A DNA stretch of 64,000 nucleotides from Oceanospirillales bacterium (GCA_018223185.1 JAAEYW010000003.1:152074-216073), one strand, 5' to 3'. Shown: positions 8,563 to 18,034, counted from the stretch's first letter. A program made the numbers and translations. Notes: generated from the letters alone by a model not told the origin.

Positions 8563-10695
8563 TTATTCAAAAAAATCGTAATTCATGTCGGGGCCGGGGG
8601 GTTGAAGGTAGTAGCCCTGAATATAATCGACTCCCAGTTTCCATAGTTTACCCATCAACCTGGTATCCTCCACCAGAGGAGCGACAGTCCCTATGTCAGC
8701 GCTTTTCAGTTGTTTTATAAGCGCGGCAAAGGCTTTGTCGGACTCTGTAGAGCTGCTGAGATCCTGGATGTATGAACCGTCCAGCTTAACCAGGTCTGGT
8801 TTGAGTTTTCTGCGCAACAGTTCGCGGTTTTCAGATACACCGAAATGTTTGATACAGAATTTACAGCCCAGCTTTTTAAGCCCGAACCTGAACTGTTCAG
8901 CCTGTATCTGGCTGGTACTCAGATCCGATTCATTGGCCTGGAATATCACCATATCGGCAGGGACCCGATGCTCTTTGAGCTGGTCTGCAATCCAGTTGAG
9001 TGCTTCTGGTTCCTGGTAGAACTGAGCGGTCAGGTTTATAAACACCCGGCTGCGATGCTGGTCCTTTAGCTTTTCTGCGACACGGCGAAGGGTGTGTTCG
9101 ATAACCCACTTATCCAGCCGGGTATTAGTATCGGCATGATCCATGGTCGAGAGGAATACATTGGGTGACACGTCTTCCTCTTCGCTATCCTGCTGCAGGC
9201 GCAGAAAGACCTCATAGTTTCCCCAGCCATTGGTTGATGCCAGAGCAACTATCGGCTGAAACAGAATGTTGAACTGATCATTTTCCAGCGCATCAAGGAT
9301 CATTTTGATAGATGAGTCATCAATATTATCGTGTTCATCGGTGCTCAGTTCGAACAGTTTAACGCCGTTGCCTCTCTGACCGTCATTAAGCACGTCATCG
9401 GCTGCGGATCTTGCCCGGTCGATTAACTCTACATAATGAGGGGCGTTATCGTTGATTGAACTGATGCCTATGCTGCAGCTTGTCTGCACCGTTGTGCCGG
9501 CGACATCAATATTCATCTGTGCAACAGCGTTACACAGCTGTTCGGCAAGTTTAATGGCTTTGTCGGGACTGGGGTCGTGAAACAGTATGGCAAAAACCCC
9601 TTCGTCCAGCCGGGCGCAGAGATGAATTTTGTTTATCTTCTGCTGGAATACTTCGGCTACATCAGCCAGCACGATATCACTGCCTGTTGCTCCCAGCTCC
9701 GATTGCAGGGCGCTGTAGTTATCGAACTTTATGTACAGTAAGCTACAGTCTGATCCACCGTTGAGCGCTCTGTGAGCGGCTTTTTCCAGTGCATTTATAA
9801 AGTAATTGCCATCATACAGGCCGGTTGTGGGATCCATACTTTCGAAGCTGCCTGCATTATTTATGCTATCCGGACGGATAATCACCTGAAGGCAGTTCTG
9901 GTTCATAAAATGTGCGCGCTGGATGCTGAAGGTTGCCTGGAAATTAGTGCCGTCAACACGTCGCGCTTTCAGCTCAGTTTTGATGGCATGATTATTCTCC
10001 AGAGATTCCTGTAACGCAGCTTTTAACTGATCGCGGTCTTTTAATATGGTGAACTTATCCAGAGGTTCGTGTTGCAGGCTATTGTGATCCTCCAGACCAA
10101 ACTGTTCTGAGAAAGCCGGATTGCTATACACGGGTTTCAGCTCTGAGGTGAGATACATGATCGGTAACTTCGACAGCTCTGCCAACTGCTGGCACTGTTT
10201 TTCTGATTCGGCCAGCTCAGCTTCAACAATACGCAGTCGTCGCCGTTTTTCGAGATGGTCCAGTTGTCGGCGGATTTGAATCAGCAGCAGTTCCTGCTCT
10301 TCAAGCGAAATAACCGTCGCCATCCGGGCTTTCAGTCCCTGTAACAGTGACTGGCTGGTGCTTTTGGGCACCAGTTGAATGATCGGGATATCTTTATTCA
10401 GCCGATGAAGAATCTGAACCGCTTCTTTCGCGCCAAACTGACCCTCCACCTGAGGGCTCAGAATCAGATCCCAGGAGCGTTCACTCAGCGCCTGGTTGAA
10501 CTCTTCAGCGGATTGTACCTGCTGCCCTCTGGGAGCGAGGCGGGCGCCCCGTAACAGAGTGACTATCGGATCCGCTTCCGCTGCGGTCAGACCGAGAAAC
10601 AATATGTGCACATTCTTGCGCAGCCGCTGTCGCTTTTCTGAAATAATCCTTTTTAACAGACCATCCGGTGCGCCTGTTACTTCTTGTCCGCTCAT
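8563..10695 (-). CDS. FimX-like protein: degenerate REC, PAS, GGDEF and EAL domains
   Basis: A 710-residue cytoplasmic c-di-GMP protein. Order: REC-like domain without clear phosphoacceptor logic (about 28-140), short coiled coil, PAS (about 165-275), GGDEF domain (about 285-440), EAL domain (about 450-700). The GGDEF motif is replaced by LDEGVF near 363-368, and the EAL motif reads EVF at 495-497; the DDFG-type loop is KHFG at 616-619, so neither synthesis nor hydrolysis is expected. This matches FimX, which senses c-di-GMP to control type IV pilus assembly. Transcribed alone leftward. Binding of c-di-GMP by the EAL domain is plausible but unproven. Confidence 0.85.
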   Translation of the reverse strand: MSGQEVTGAPDGLLKRIISEKRQRLRKNVHILFLGLTAAEADPIVTLLRGARLAPRGQQVQSAEEFNQALSERSWDLILSPQVEGQFGAKEAVQILHRLNKDIPIIQLVPKSTSQSLLQGLKARMATVISLEEQELLLIQIRRQLDHLEKRRRLRIVEAELAESEKQCQQLAELSKLPIMYLTSELKPVYSNPAFSEQFGLEDHNSLQHEPLDKFTILKDRDQLKAALQESLENNHAIKTELKARRVDGTNFQATFSIQRAHFMNQNCLQVIIRPDSINNAGSFESMDPTTGLYDGNYFINALEKAAHRALNGGSDCSLLYIKFDNYSALQSELGATGSDIVLADVAEVFQQKINKIHLCARLDEGVFAILFHDPSPDKAIKLAEQLCNAVAQMNIDVAGTTVQTSCSIGISSINDNAPHYVELIDRARSAADDVLNDGQRGNGVKLFELSTDEHDNIDDSSIKMILDALENDQFNILFQPIVALASTNGWGNYEVFLRLQQDSEEEDVSPNVFLSTMDHADTNTRLDKWVIEHTLRRVAEKLKDQHRSRVFINLTAQFYQEPEALNWIADQLKEHRVPADMVIFQANESDLSTSQIQAEQFRFGLKKLGCKFCIKHFGVSENRELLRRKLKPDLVKLDGSYIQDLSSSTESDKAFAALIKQLKSADIGTVAPLVEDTRLMGKLWKLGVDYIQGYYLQPPGPDMNYDFFE

Positions 10696-10851
10696 TGTTT
10701 TCTTCTGCAGTTAACACTTTTATTGATCGTTGAGTGTATCCGCTTTGAGTTAATCTGTCAGCGGGCAACGCTTTAAAAAGTAGCCCGTAGTTCGAACGTC
10801 ACAAAGAGCGTGACTGACTCGTTGTTCGCAAGAGCCTTCTTTATATGGGTA

Positions 10852-10912
10852 GGAGCGGCTTCCAGCCGCGAATGAAAATTGGCAGGTGCTTCTCGCGGCT
10901 GGAAGCCGCTCC
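10852..10912. repeat. Inverted pair of REP-like palindromes
   Basis: GGAGCGGCTTCCAGCCGCGA at 10852-10871 is repeated as its exact reverse complement at 10893-10912, with a 21-base spacer. Each arm also folds alone (GCGGCT-tcc-AGCCGC). This is the layout of the REP doublets scattered in Pseudomonas and related genomes. Confidence 0.8.
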
Positions 10913-11037
10913 AACGATAAACCATTGTTGTATTGATTGGGTTGAGCGGATAATTCTGGCTATGAGTAACGAGCAACGTATTGCTTATAAGACTGAGCAG
11001 TTAGTCTAACCATAAAAAGAGGGATGTGAAGCCAGAA

Positions 11038-11066
11038 AAGAATGGCTGAGGTAGGAGGATTGATTC
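11038..11066 (-). pseudogene. Fragment of a tRNA-Gln 3' end
   Basis: The segment repeats the CCA end, acceptor strand and T-arm start of the intact tRNA-Gln genes with two substitutions, then diverges. It has no anticodon or D arm. Probably left over from unequal recombination in the tRNA operon. Confidence 0.5.
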
Positions 11067-11204
11067 TTACCGTCTTCGACGCTAAGTCCCCTGTGGGCAT
11101 CGCTGGCGCTCGTCTCAAATTGCTGCGCAATTAGTCGAACCCCGAGGTTCTCGTGCGGGCTGCTAGTTTGAGTCTTTGCTGAGCTGTATTTTGATAAGAA
11201 AGAA

Positions 11205-11279
11205 TGGCTGGGGTAGGAGGATTCGAACCTCCGCATGACGAGATCAAAACCCGTTGCCTTACCGCTTGGCGATACCCCA
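11205..11279 (-). tRNA. tRNA-Gln (anticodon TTG), copy 1
   Basis: Reads on the minus strand from 11279: acceptor TGGGGTA pairs with TACCCCA, anticodon loop TTTTGAT gives anticodon TTG, T-loop TTCGAAT, and GCCA ends the gene with CCA encoded. Sequence identical to the copies at 11483-11557 and 15382-15456. Confidence 0.97.
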
Positions 11280-11288
11280 GCAAAAGAA

Positions 11289-11365
11289 TGGTGGCAATAG
11301 CGGGACTCGAACCTGCGACCCTCGCATTATGAATGCGATGCTCTAACCAGCTGAGCTATATTGCC
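11289..11365 (-). tRNA. tRNA-Met (anticodon CAT), copy 1
   Basis: 77 bases with encoded CCA; acceptor GGCAATA/TATTGCC, anticodon stem TCGCA/TGCGA around loop TTCATAA. The Met-Gln arrangement mirrors the E. coli metT-glnVX operon, which favours elongator methionine over a lysidine-modified isoleucine tRNA, the other CAT possibility. Confidence 0.92.
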
Positions 11366-11482
11366 ATCTATATAACAGTGGGTTTAATAACCGTTATACA
11401 AATATGGTATGTAATAACAGGGACAGAATCCGGAGTATTACCTACCTTCTCTTAACGAACTATCAGATAGTAAGTCAGAAGA

Positions 11483-11557
11483 TGGCTGGGGTAGGAGGAT
11501 TCGAACCTCCGCATGACGAGATCAAAACCCGTTGCCTTACCGCTTGGCGATACCCCA
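11483..11557 (-). tRNA. tRNA-Gln (anticodon TTG), copy 2
   Basis: Identical to copy 1, including the spacer that follows it toward the next methionine tRNA. CCA encoded. Confidence 0.97.
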
Positions 11558-11566
11558 GCAAAAGAA

Positions 11567-11643
11567 TGGTGGCAATAGCGGGACTCGAACCTGCGACCCT
11601 CGCATTATGAATGCGATGCTCTAACCAGCTGAGCTATATTGCC
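11567..11643 (-). tRNA. tRNA-Met (anticodon CAT), copy 2
   Basis: Identical to the copy at 11289-11365. First gene of the leftward tRNA operon; a strong promoter lies about 16 bases upstream. Confidence 0.92.
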
Positions 11644-11665
11644 TTAGCACTTATCAAGGTCGCGA

Positions 11666-11694
11666 ATTATTCTCTTTTTTGCTAATCATGTCAA
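11666..11694 (-). promoter_or_regulatory. Promoter of the tRNA operon
   Basis: On the minus strand TTGACA (11694-11689), a 17-base spacer and AATAAT (11671-11666), followed by a GC-rich discriminator TCGCGACC. A consensus -35 with GC-rich discriminator is typical of growth-rate-controlled stable RNA promoters. The predicted start is near 11659. Confidence 0.75.
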
Positions 11695-11741
11695 CTGATT
11701 AGCAGGAAAAAACCGTCATTTTATCTGCTGATCGTAAGGCA

Positions 11742-11783
11742 AAAAAATAGCCATCGTGAATTGCTTCAGAATGGCTATTTTTT
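11742..11783. terminator. Intrinsic terminator after ychF
   Basis: Arms 11742-11754 and 11771-11783 are perfect 13-base complements with A and T runs at the ends, so it can act in both directions. It closes the leftward... ychF lies to its right, and it separates the ychF group from the tRNA operon promoter. Confidence 0.8.
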
Positions 11784-11830
11784 GTACTGAAAAGGTGGTT
11801 CGTTATGCTTGCTGACCACCTGTTTCTGTT

Positions 11831-12922
11831 TTAAACGTTAAAGCGGAAGTGGACCACATCGCCATCTTTGAGGATGTAATCTTTTCCCTCAAGACGCCAC
11901 TTGCCTGCATCCTTGGCTCCGGCTTCACCTTTATACTGGATGAAGTCGTCATAGCCAATGACTTCGGCCCGGATAAAGCCTTTCTGGAAGTCGGTGTGGA
12001 TAACGCCAGCGCCTTCAGGCGCTGTTGCCCCCTGTTTGACAGTCCAGGCCCGCACCTCTTTTACGCCGGCCGTAAAGTAGGTGTGCAGCCCCAGCAGTGA
12101 GTACCCAGCACGAATCACCCGGTCAAGACCCGGCTCCTCCATGCCCATCTCCTGCAGGAACTCCAGTTTTTCCTCGTCTTCCAGTTCAGATATCTCGGCT
12201 TCCATCTTATTGCAGATGACAACGACCTCTGAGCCTTCCTCTTCAGCGAGGCTGATTACTTTGTCAAGGTGAGGGTTATTCTCAAACCCATCTTCTGCGA
12301 CGTTGGCGATATACATGGTCGGCTTTGTGGTCAGCAGATGGAACTGAAGGATTTCCGCCTGCTCCTCATCATTCAGCTCAAGGGCGCGGACCGGTTTGCC
12401 CTGCTCCAGCTGAGCCAGAATTTTTTCCAGGATTACTTTTGATTTCAGTGCATCCTTATCGCCGCTCTTGGCGATCCGCATCACTTTGTTCAGCTGCTTC
12501 TCAACTGATTCAAGATCTGCCAGTGCCAGTTCAGTGTTGATGATCTCTATATCATCAACCGGATCAATTTTGTTGGCGACGTGAATAACATTGTCATCTT
12601 CAAAGCAGCGCACGACGTGTGCGATGGCATCGGTTTCGCGGATGTTGGCGAGAAACTTATTTCCCAGGCCTTCACCTTTGGAGGCGCCGGCAACCAGGCC
12701 TGCAATATCGACAAACTCCATCGTTGTTGCCAGAACGCGTTCAGGCTTCACGATTTCAGCCAGAGCGTCCAGACGGGGGTCCGGCATAGGCACTACGCCC
12801 GCATTGGGTTCAATCGTACAGAATGGAAAGTTTTCTGCACCAATGCCTGCTTTTGTCAGGGCGTTAAACAGAGTAGATTTGCCTACGTTTGGCAAGCCAA
12901 CGATGCCGCATTTGAAACCCAT
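11831..12922 (-). CDS. ychF: Ribosome-associated ATPase YchF (OLA1 type)
   Basis: Obg-family P-loop protein that binds ATP in preference to GTP and associates with ribosomes; linked to oxidative stress control. Full length at 363 residues: Walker A GLPNVGKS at 9-16, switch region with DIAGLV at about 70-75, and the C-terminal TGS domain ending VHFRFNV. The usual NKxD specificity motif of GTPases is altered, as in all YchF proteins. It follows pth by 16 bases in the conserved gammaproteobacterial order prs-rplY-pth-ychF. Confidence 0.97.
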   Translation of the reverse strand: MGFKCGIVGLPNVGKSTLFNALTKAGIGAENFPFCTIEPNAGVVPMPDPRLDALAEIVKPERVLATTMEFVDIAGLVAGASKGEGLGNKFLANIRETDAIAHVVRCFEDDNVIHVANKIDPVDDIEIINTELALADLESVEKQLNKVMRIAKSGDKDALKSKVILEKILAQLEQGKPVRALELNDEEQAEILQFHLLTTKPTMYIANVAEDGFENNPHLDKVISLAEEEGSEVVVICNKMEAEISELEDEEKLEFLQEMGMEEPGLDRVIRAGYSLLGLHTYFTAGVKEVRAWTVKQGATAPEGAGVIHTDFQKGFIRAEVIGYDDFIQYKGEAGAKDAGKWRLEGKDYILKDGDVVHFRFNV

Positions 12923-12938
12923 GGCTGTGATCCTGTCG

Positions 12939-13532
12939 TCAGTTGTTCGGCTTAAAAGAGTGTAAGGTTGTCATCGCTTTGTGCCAGTCACCGCCAGCGG
13001 CCTGCTCCAGCACTCGCATGGCTTCGTCGCAGGCCGCTTCAGTCATACTGAACTCTGAAGCGGGTGCTTTTTTCAGCACGAAACCCGTGACCTCGCCTGC
13101 GCTGCCCGGGTGTCCGATACCAATGCGCAGGCGATAAAAATTCTTGTTGTTGCCCAGTTTGCTGATGATGTCGCGCAAACCGTTGTGTCCACCGTGACCT
13201 CCGCCTTGTTTAAAGCGGGCAACACCGGGGGGCAGATCCAGTTCGTCGTGGGCGACAAGTATCTGTTCAGCGGGAATCTTATAGAAATTAGCCAGTGAGG
13301 CAACCGCCTGGCCACTGAGATTCATAAAGGTAGTCGGGATCAGCAGATGAACAGGTTGACCATTCAGGCTGATCTTCCCATACAGACCGTGAAACTTTGC
13401 TTCCGGTTTGAGTTGGGTAAGATGTCGGGCAGCAAGCTGCCCGACAAAGTCGGCCCCGGCATTGTGACGTGTCTGGTCATACTTCTGGCCTGGATTGCCC
13501 AAGCCAACGATCAGTTGTATCTGGTCTTGCAT
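12939..13532 (-). CDS. pth: Peptidyl-tRNA hydrolase
   Basis: Frees tRNA from peptidyl-tRNA that drops off ribosomes. 197 residues, the usual length. Visible are [17 protein letters not shown] with the catalytic histidine H23 (H20 in E. coli), the NLSGQAV segment with its conserved asparagine context, [10 protein letters not shown], and GGHGGHNGL with the substrate-binding residues. Lies 21 bases after rplY and just before ychF, so co-transcription is likely. Confidence 0.97.
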   Translation of the reverse strand: MQDQIQLIVGLGNPGQKYDQTRHNAGADFVGQLAARHLTQLKPEAKFHGLYGKISLNGQPVHLLIPTTFMNLSGQAVASLANFYKIPAEQILVAHDELDLPPGVARFKQGGGHGGHNGLRDIISKLGNNKNFYRLRIGIGHPGSAGEVTGFVLKKAPASEFSMTEAACDEAMRVLEQAAGGDWHKAMTTLHSFKPNN

Positions 13533-13553
13533 ACCGGAGCCTGTGGTCAGCTA

Positions 13554-14153
13554 TTACTTACCAGCTTTAGCTGCGCGTGGCGCGTAAGCCTGAGCGATAC
13601 CCTGGTCACGGTCAGCACCGCGACGCAGTTGTACAATCTCAACGCCTTTTGGCAGAGTGATGTTAGACAGGTGGATAACCTGGTCCATCGCAACGCCAGA
13701 CAGGTCAACTTCCAGTACTTCTGGCAGGTTTTCTGGCAAGCAGAGAACTTTAGCAGTGTTTTGCTGGATGGTGAATTTACCAGACGCTTTACCAGCTGGA
13801 GACTGGTTGAAGTTAACAAAGCTCAGCGGCACGATGATCTCGATAGGCGTAGATTTGCTGACGCGCTGGAAGTCAACATGCATCACGGAGTTTTTAGCCG
13901 GGTGACGTTGCAGATCCTTAACGATAACTTTTTCCTCTTTGCCTTCCAGTTCCAGAGTCAGAATAGAAGAGAAGAAGCTTGGATCTTCGATCTGTTTAAC
14001 CAGAACGCGATTTTCCAGGGACAGAGACACAGGCTTTTTACGCTTGTCACCACCGTAAACTACAGCAGGAACAAAACCAGCATGACGCAGGCGGCGGCTC
14101 GCACCTTTCCCTTCGTCAGTACGAGGCTGTGCATTCAATATAAAATCGGTCAT
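13554..14153 (-). CDS. rplY: 50S ribosomal protein L25/general stress protein Ctc
   Basis: Binds 5S rRNA in the large ribosomal subunit. The 199-residue form has the N-terminal L25 beta-barrel (about 1-95) and the C-terminal TL5/Ctc extension (about 100-190), unlike the short E. coli L25. It lies between prs and pth as in Pseudomonas. The C-terminal tail is alanine- and lysine-rich. Confidence 0.96.
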   Translation of the reverse strand: MTDFILNAQPRTDEGKGASRRLRHAGFVPAVVYGGDKRKKPVSLSLENRVLVKQIEDPSFFSSILTLELEGKEEKVIVKDLQRHPAKNSVMHVDFQRVSKSTPIEIIVPLSFVNFNQSPAGKASGKFTIQQNTAKVLCLPENLPEVLEVDLSGVAMDQVIHLSNITLPKGVEIVQLRRGADRDQGIAQAYAPRAAKAGK

Positions 14154-14282
14154 TTTAGTACCTTCAGTAAAAACAAAACTGCAAACACCTTGCGACCAGG
14201 TCTTTGCAGTTATTTCAGTAAGCCCGTAATGGGCACGTTTTCCCGTTTGGGATGTTTATCAGCTACCGATAAGCTCGCGGGC

Positions 14283-15224
14283 TTAGCGGAACATAGCGCT
14301 GATAGATTCTTCATTGCAGACGCGTCGTACCGCCTCTGCCAGCATCGGCGCCAGGGTCAACTGACGGATCTGAGTGCATTTCTGTGCAGCGTCGCTCAGT
14401 GGAATGGTGTCGGTAACGACTAACTCATCCAGATCTGAGTTGGTGATGTTGCTGATTGCTGCGCCAGACAAAACGGCGTGGGTGGCATAGGCAACGACCT
14501 TAACAGCACCGTTAGCTTTCAGTGCGCCAGCGGCTTTGCACAGGGTGCCAGCGGTGTCACACATATCATCGACCAGAATACAGGTGCGGCCTTTTACGTC
14601 ACCGATCAGGTTCATTACCTGGGCTTCGTTGGCTTTTTCGCGACGCTTATCGATAATTGCCAGGTCACAGCCAAGTTGTTTAGCTACAGCCCGGGCGCGC
14701 ACTACGCCGCCCACATCAGGGGAGACAACAATCGGGTTGTCATAGCTCTGACGCGCGATCTCATCCAGAAGCACCGGAGAGCCATAGACGTTATCTACAG
14801 GGATATCAAAGAACCCCTGAATCTGGTCAGCATGCAGATCGACGGTCAGTACCCGGTCGATTCCTACACCTGCCAGCATATCTGCAACAACCTTAGCGCT
14901 GATCGCAACTCGTGCAGAGCGCGGACGACGGTCCTGGCGGGCATAACCATAATAGGGAATAACGGCAGTAATCCGGCTGGCAGAGCCACGACGCAGTGCG
15001 TCAGCCATGACGATCAGTTCCATCAGGTTATCATTGGTTGGAGCGCAGGTGGACTGGAGAATGAAGACATCCTTACCACGTGCGTTCTCAAGAATCTCAA
15101 CGCTGATTTCACCATCGCTGAATTTCGTTACGGTGGCTTCGCCCATTGGAATATCAAGGCGCTCTACAACTTTTTCAGCCAGCTGGCGATTTGCATTGCC
15201 AGTGAAGACCATCATTTTAGGCAC
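14283..15224 (-). CDS. prs: Ribose-phosphate pyrophosphokinase
   Basis: Makes PRPP from ribose 5-phosphate and ATP, feeding nucleotide, histidine and tryptophan synthesis. I choose the GTG at 15224 ([12 protein letters not shown]) because GGAAGG stands about nine bases upstream and it gives 313 residues, the family length; an upstream ATG at 15293 would add 23 unrelated residues. Motifs: [22 protein letters not shown] for ATP binding, the metal-binding [12 protein letters not shown], and the PRPP loop [11 protein letters not shown]. Only the tRNA-Gln gene and 97 bases separate it from lolB. Confidence 0.96.
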   Translation of the reverse strand: MPKMMVFTGNANRQLAEKVVERLDIPMGEATVTKFSDGEISVEILENARGKDVFILQSTCAPTNDNLMELIVMADALRRGSASRITAVIPYYGYARQDRRPRSARVAISAKVVADMLAGVGIDRVLTVDLHADQIQGFFDIPVDNVYGSPVLLDEIARQSYDNPIVVSPDVGGVVRARAVAKQLGCDLAIIDKRREKANEAQVMNLIGDVKGRTCILVDDMCDTAGTLCKAAGALKANGAVKVVAYATHAVLSGAAISNITNSDLDELVVTDTIPLSDAAQKCTQIRQLTLAPMLAEAVRRVCNEESISAMFR

Positions 15225-15381
15225 AGTGTCTACCTTCCCGGATCTGCAGTCATTAAATTGAGATTCGTACATTGTTTGTGACGGGGCTTGCACTCTACTT
15301 AAACCTCATTAATAAAGGATCAGGAGCCGTTGCCCGGCCAGGCTCTTTAACATTGCTCCCTCAGCGGGTGCCGGTTAAAGC

Positions 15382-15456
15382 TGGCTGGGGTAGGAGGATT
15401 CGAACCTCCGCATGACGAGATCAAAACCCGTTGCCTTACCGCTTGGCGATACCCCA
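15382..15456 (-). tRNA. tRNA-Gln (anticodon TTG), copy 3
   Basis: Identical in sequence to the two copies near 11.2-11.6 kb, CCA encoded. A glutamine tRNA upstream of prs is conserved in Pseudomonas and relatives, where ispE normally precedes it; here lolB is next. Confidence 0.97.
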
Positions 15457-15552
15457 TTACCTCAAATCTACAGGCGTGGCCCGTAAAAGAGGCGCACATT
15501 TTCCCGGAACAGCGAGTTAAAGTCAAACAAATGGCGTCGAAAAACGGTAATT

Positions 15553-16149
15553 TCAGAGCGCTATCTGCCACTCTTTAGCGATGATGGTCAGGCGCAGATC
15601 GTTACGGCTGATGGTCAGCTTTTCCGGCAGCAGGTATCCGTTGCGATTGGTAAATCTTAAGTAATTGATTTCCCAGTTATTCTGTACCAGTTTTTGCAGG
15701 TGTTGCTGGTCCATGCTGAGTTCAAAGGGATGTCCCGGAGCCGGGATTCCCCTGATCCAGTAGGGCAGGTCCCGCACCGGAAACTGCCAGCCCAGAGTTT
15801 GTTCCATCAGGAGTTCAGGTGTCGCTGCCCAAAGAGGCTCCTCACCGGCAACATCAATGGTTATGCCGTTATCGTCACCTTCGATGCGCGCTCCTCCCTG
15901 GCCCAGCGGTCCGGTCAGCTCAATCTGATAATGCTGTTGCAGTTGTGCCCAGAACAGGGTGGCGTTATTGTTTTCGCGGGCGGTGCGAATTCCTATCTTG
16001 CCTTTCAGTTGCCAGCTGTCCGCTGCCAGCAGAGCCGTGTACTGCTCTTCCCAGGGGCGTTCGGCGTCACCTGCTTCCTGATAGGGAGTCACGCCTGCAC
16101 ACCCGGACAGCAGCAGGATTACGGTTAAAACCAGTGAACGTAATGCCAT
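15553..16149 (-). CDS. lolB: Outer-membrane lipoprotein receptor LolB
   Basis: Accepts lipoproteins from LolA and inserts them in the outer membrane. The N terminus is a lipoprotein signal peptide with lipobox LSGC; with ATG 16149 as start the acylated cysteine is C17 (a GTG at 16152 is also possible). The body shows the LolB beta-barrel pattern: WQLKGKIGIRT, LFWAQLQQHYQIELTGPLGQ, and a LTISRNDLRLTIIAKEW end. It starts directly after the stop of the TPR protein gene. The usual downstream partner ispE is missing. Confidence 0.93.
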   Translation of the reverse strand: MALRSLVLTVILLLSGCAGVTPYQEAGDAERPWEEQYTALLAADSWQLKGKIGIRTARENNNATLFWAQLQQHYQIELTGPLGQGGARIEGDDNGITIDVAGEEPLWAATPELLMEQTLGWQFPVRDLPYWIRGIPAPGHPFELSMDQQHLQKLVQNNWEINYLRFTNRNGYLLPEKLTISRNDLRLTIIAKEWQIAL

Positions 16150-16152
16150 CAC

Positions 16153-17919
16153 TTAATCCAGGGGGGCATTGATTGAGGTTGCCGCTTCCATTAAAAATTC
16201 ATTATCCGGGTGCTTCAGTTGCTCCTGTTTTAACAGTTCCAGGGCCCGCTGCTGGCTTCCCGCGGCATGGTAAGCCTGAATCAGGTGAGCGCTGACCTCG
16301 GGATCGGGAAACAGATCGTAGGCCTGTTGCAGAAAGTTAACGGCTTCAGAGGCTTTGCCCTGTTTCAGCAGTATCCAGCCCATACTGTCGAGAATCGCAG
16401 GGTCGTTTGGCGAGAGCTCTAAGGCCCTGTTTATCAGGTCAAACGCTTCATCAAAGCGATTGGTATAGAGCGTCAGGGTATAACCCAGAGCGTTTAACGC
16501 CATGCTGTTGTCCGGTTCCAGTTCCAGTACCTTGCGCAGATCTTTTTCAATCAGACTAATATCCTGCGGATCAAGCGTCATGGCGCGGGTATAGAGCAGG
16601 TTAGCATTATCCGGGTGCAGCTGGAGGGCTTCATCCAGCATGCTCAGAGCAGCATCCTTGAAATCATGCAGGTTGAGCCACTCTGCTTCCATCACATAAA
16701 GCTGGATGTCGATTTCGGGCATGTTGTTGCGCGCATCCTGCAGAATGCTCTGCAGTCGGGCGCGGTTGTCCGGGTGATCAAGCAATGTCGCGACACGACG
16801 GTAAGCCTGCAGAATATTGTTGCTGTCTTTGACTTTAAGAAAATGGCTGATCGCCTGTTCGGCATTACCATCATGTTGTTCTATCAGGCCCAGATAGTAG
16901 TGGGGGGTGGTGTTGTCCGGATAGCGTTGCAGCAGGTCCTGCATAATGCTGCGGCTTTGTTGTACCTGTTCATTTTCCAGCAGGAGCAGGGCGGTATAAA
17001 AGGTCAGTTGCGGCTCTTCCGGGAAGGTCTCCACTAATAGCAGGGCCTGTTTCACCGCTTTCTTTGTCTGTTTCGACTGGAACAGCAGTTGTACATAAAG
17101 CGTAAATACGTGCTGGTCAGGCTGATCTGCTTCCATTTGTGGTGCGAGCACTTTAATCGCGTTGCGAAAATTGCCTTGTGTGCGCAGCAGTTCAGCTTTC
17201 TGCAAAATTGCTTCCAGGTGATCGGGGTCTTCAGTGATAGCGGCATCAAAACGCTGCAACGCTTTTTCACTGTTCCCCTGAAGGCCGTAGAGAATCCCCA
17301 GTGTGGTCAGCAGAGTCGCCTCTTTTTCCTTCACGGCGTACTCTTCCAGTAACTGGATATAGGCATCTGTTTCTGCCGGGCTGAATTTGTCAGCCTGAGC
17401 GCTGATAATCATCAGTGTCTGTCTGTCGGAGTGATGCAGTGCTTTACGCAACAGGGGGAGTGCCGCGGTGAAATCGCCTTTGCGCAGTAACAGACTGGCG
17501 GAGATGAGATACGGTTCTGGGTTTCCGGGCTCGGCCTGCTGCCAGAGTTTGCTGGCCTCAAGTGACAGATTCTCCCGCTGCAGATACTGGGCGATGTAAG
17601 TAGCGCGTTTCGCAATTTCCGGGTCACCGGTCAGCCGGGCCTGATGGAGATAGTAGTCCAGTGACAGATCAAACTCTTTTCGCTGTCCGGCGATTTCAGC
17701 CACAATAAGCTCATACAGGGTCTCCCGGTTAAGTTCTCCCGGGTGGTATTCTACAGCTGGCAGCAGAACGGCATCTGTTTCCGGCTCTGGCTTGCTAAGC
17801 TTGTCGGCGCAGCCCGTTAAGCTCAGCAGTGCGGCTATCAAGATGACGGTAAGCGATGATTCTGCTTTTCTTACGAACGCTTTTTTCACGAGATTTTTTA
17901 CGAGAGTAGGTGCTTTCAT
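16153..17919 (-). CDS. TPR-repeat lipoprotein (PA4667 type)
   Basis: A 588-residue tetratricopeptide-repeat protein. The start at ATG 17919 puts a lipoprotein signal (ILIAALLSLTGC) at the N terminus; a longer reading frame from 17988 would place 23 unlikely residues before it. About ten or more TPR units cover residues 60-580, including clear ones such as the NALGYTLTLY and DSMGWILLKQGKASEA units. It sits between divergent hemA and lolB as in Pseudomonas. TPR lipoproteins usually scaffold envelope complexes; the partner is not known to me. Confidence 0.85.
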   Translation of the reverse strand: MKAPTLVKNLVKKAFVRKAESSLTVILIAALLSLTGCADKLSKPEPETDAVLLPAVEYHPGELNRETLYELIVAEIAGQRKEFDLSLDYYLHQARLTGDPEIAKRATYIAQYLQRENLSLEASKLWQQAEPGNPEPYLISASLLLRKGDFTAALPLLRKALHHSDRQTLMIISAQADKFSPAETDAYIQLLEEYAVKEKEATLLTTLGILYGLQGNSEKALQRFDAAITEDPDHLEAILQKAELLRTQGNFRNAIKVLAPQMEADQPDQHVFTLYVQLLFQSKQTKKAVKQALLLVETFPEEPQLTFYTALLLLENEQVQQSRSIMQDLLQRYPDNTTPHYYLGLIEQHDGNAEQAISHFLKVKDSNNILQAYRRVATLLDHPDNRARLQSILQDARNNMPEIDIQLYVMEAEWLNLHDFKDAALSMLDEALQLHPDNANLLYTRAMTLDPQDISLIEKDLRKVLELEPDNSMALNALGYTLTLYTNRFDEAFDLINRALELSPNDPAILDSMGWILLKQGKASEAVNFLQQAYDLFPDPEVSAHLIQAYHAAGSQQRALELLKQEQLKHPDNEFLMEAATSINAPLD

Positions 17920-18034
17920 TTCGCTGATTTTATCTGTCGCAAAGAGATTGATGGCTCCACTATAGATGAATCGCAGGGGTGTTGTCATATATGGGTGTAA
18001 TTCGTAAAAAATTGATCTGATGCGGCACGGGTTT

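Larger units (their letters stand above)
10696..11204. other. Intergenic stretch with REP pair and tRNA fragment
   Basis: No gene. Contains an inverted REP pair (10852-10912) and a decayed 3' fragment of a glutamine tRNA (11038-11066). The sequence between 11070 and 11200 looks like debris of tRNA-operon rearrangement and has no other assignable feature. Confidence 0.6.

Noticed and set aside
8280-8646. Two opposed short frames in the gene-poor stretch
   Set aside because: They mirror each other, partly cover the repeat, and translate to low-complexity sequence.
11289-11365. tRNA-Ile with CAT anticodon
   Set aside because: Operon context with glutamine tRNAs and the TTCATAA loop resemble elongator tRNA-Met of E. 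coli; not fully excluded.
13347-14423. Long rightward frame of 358 codons antisense to pth and rplY
   Set aside because: It overlaps two conserved genes completely and has no start context or family resemblance.
14478-15281. Rightward frame antisense to prs
   Set aside because: prs is intact and conserved on the other strand; no Shine-Dalgarno or domain pattern.
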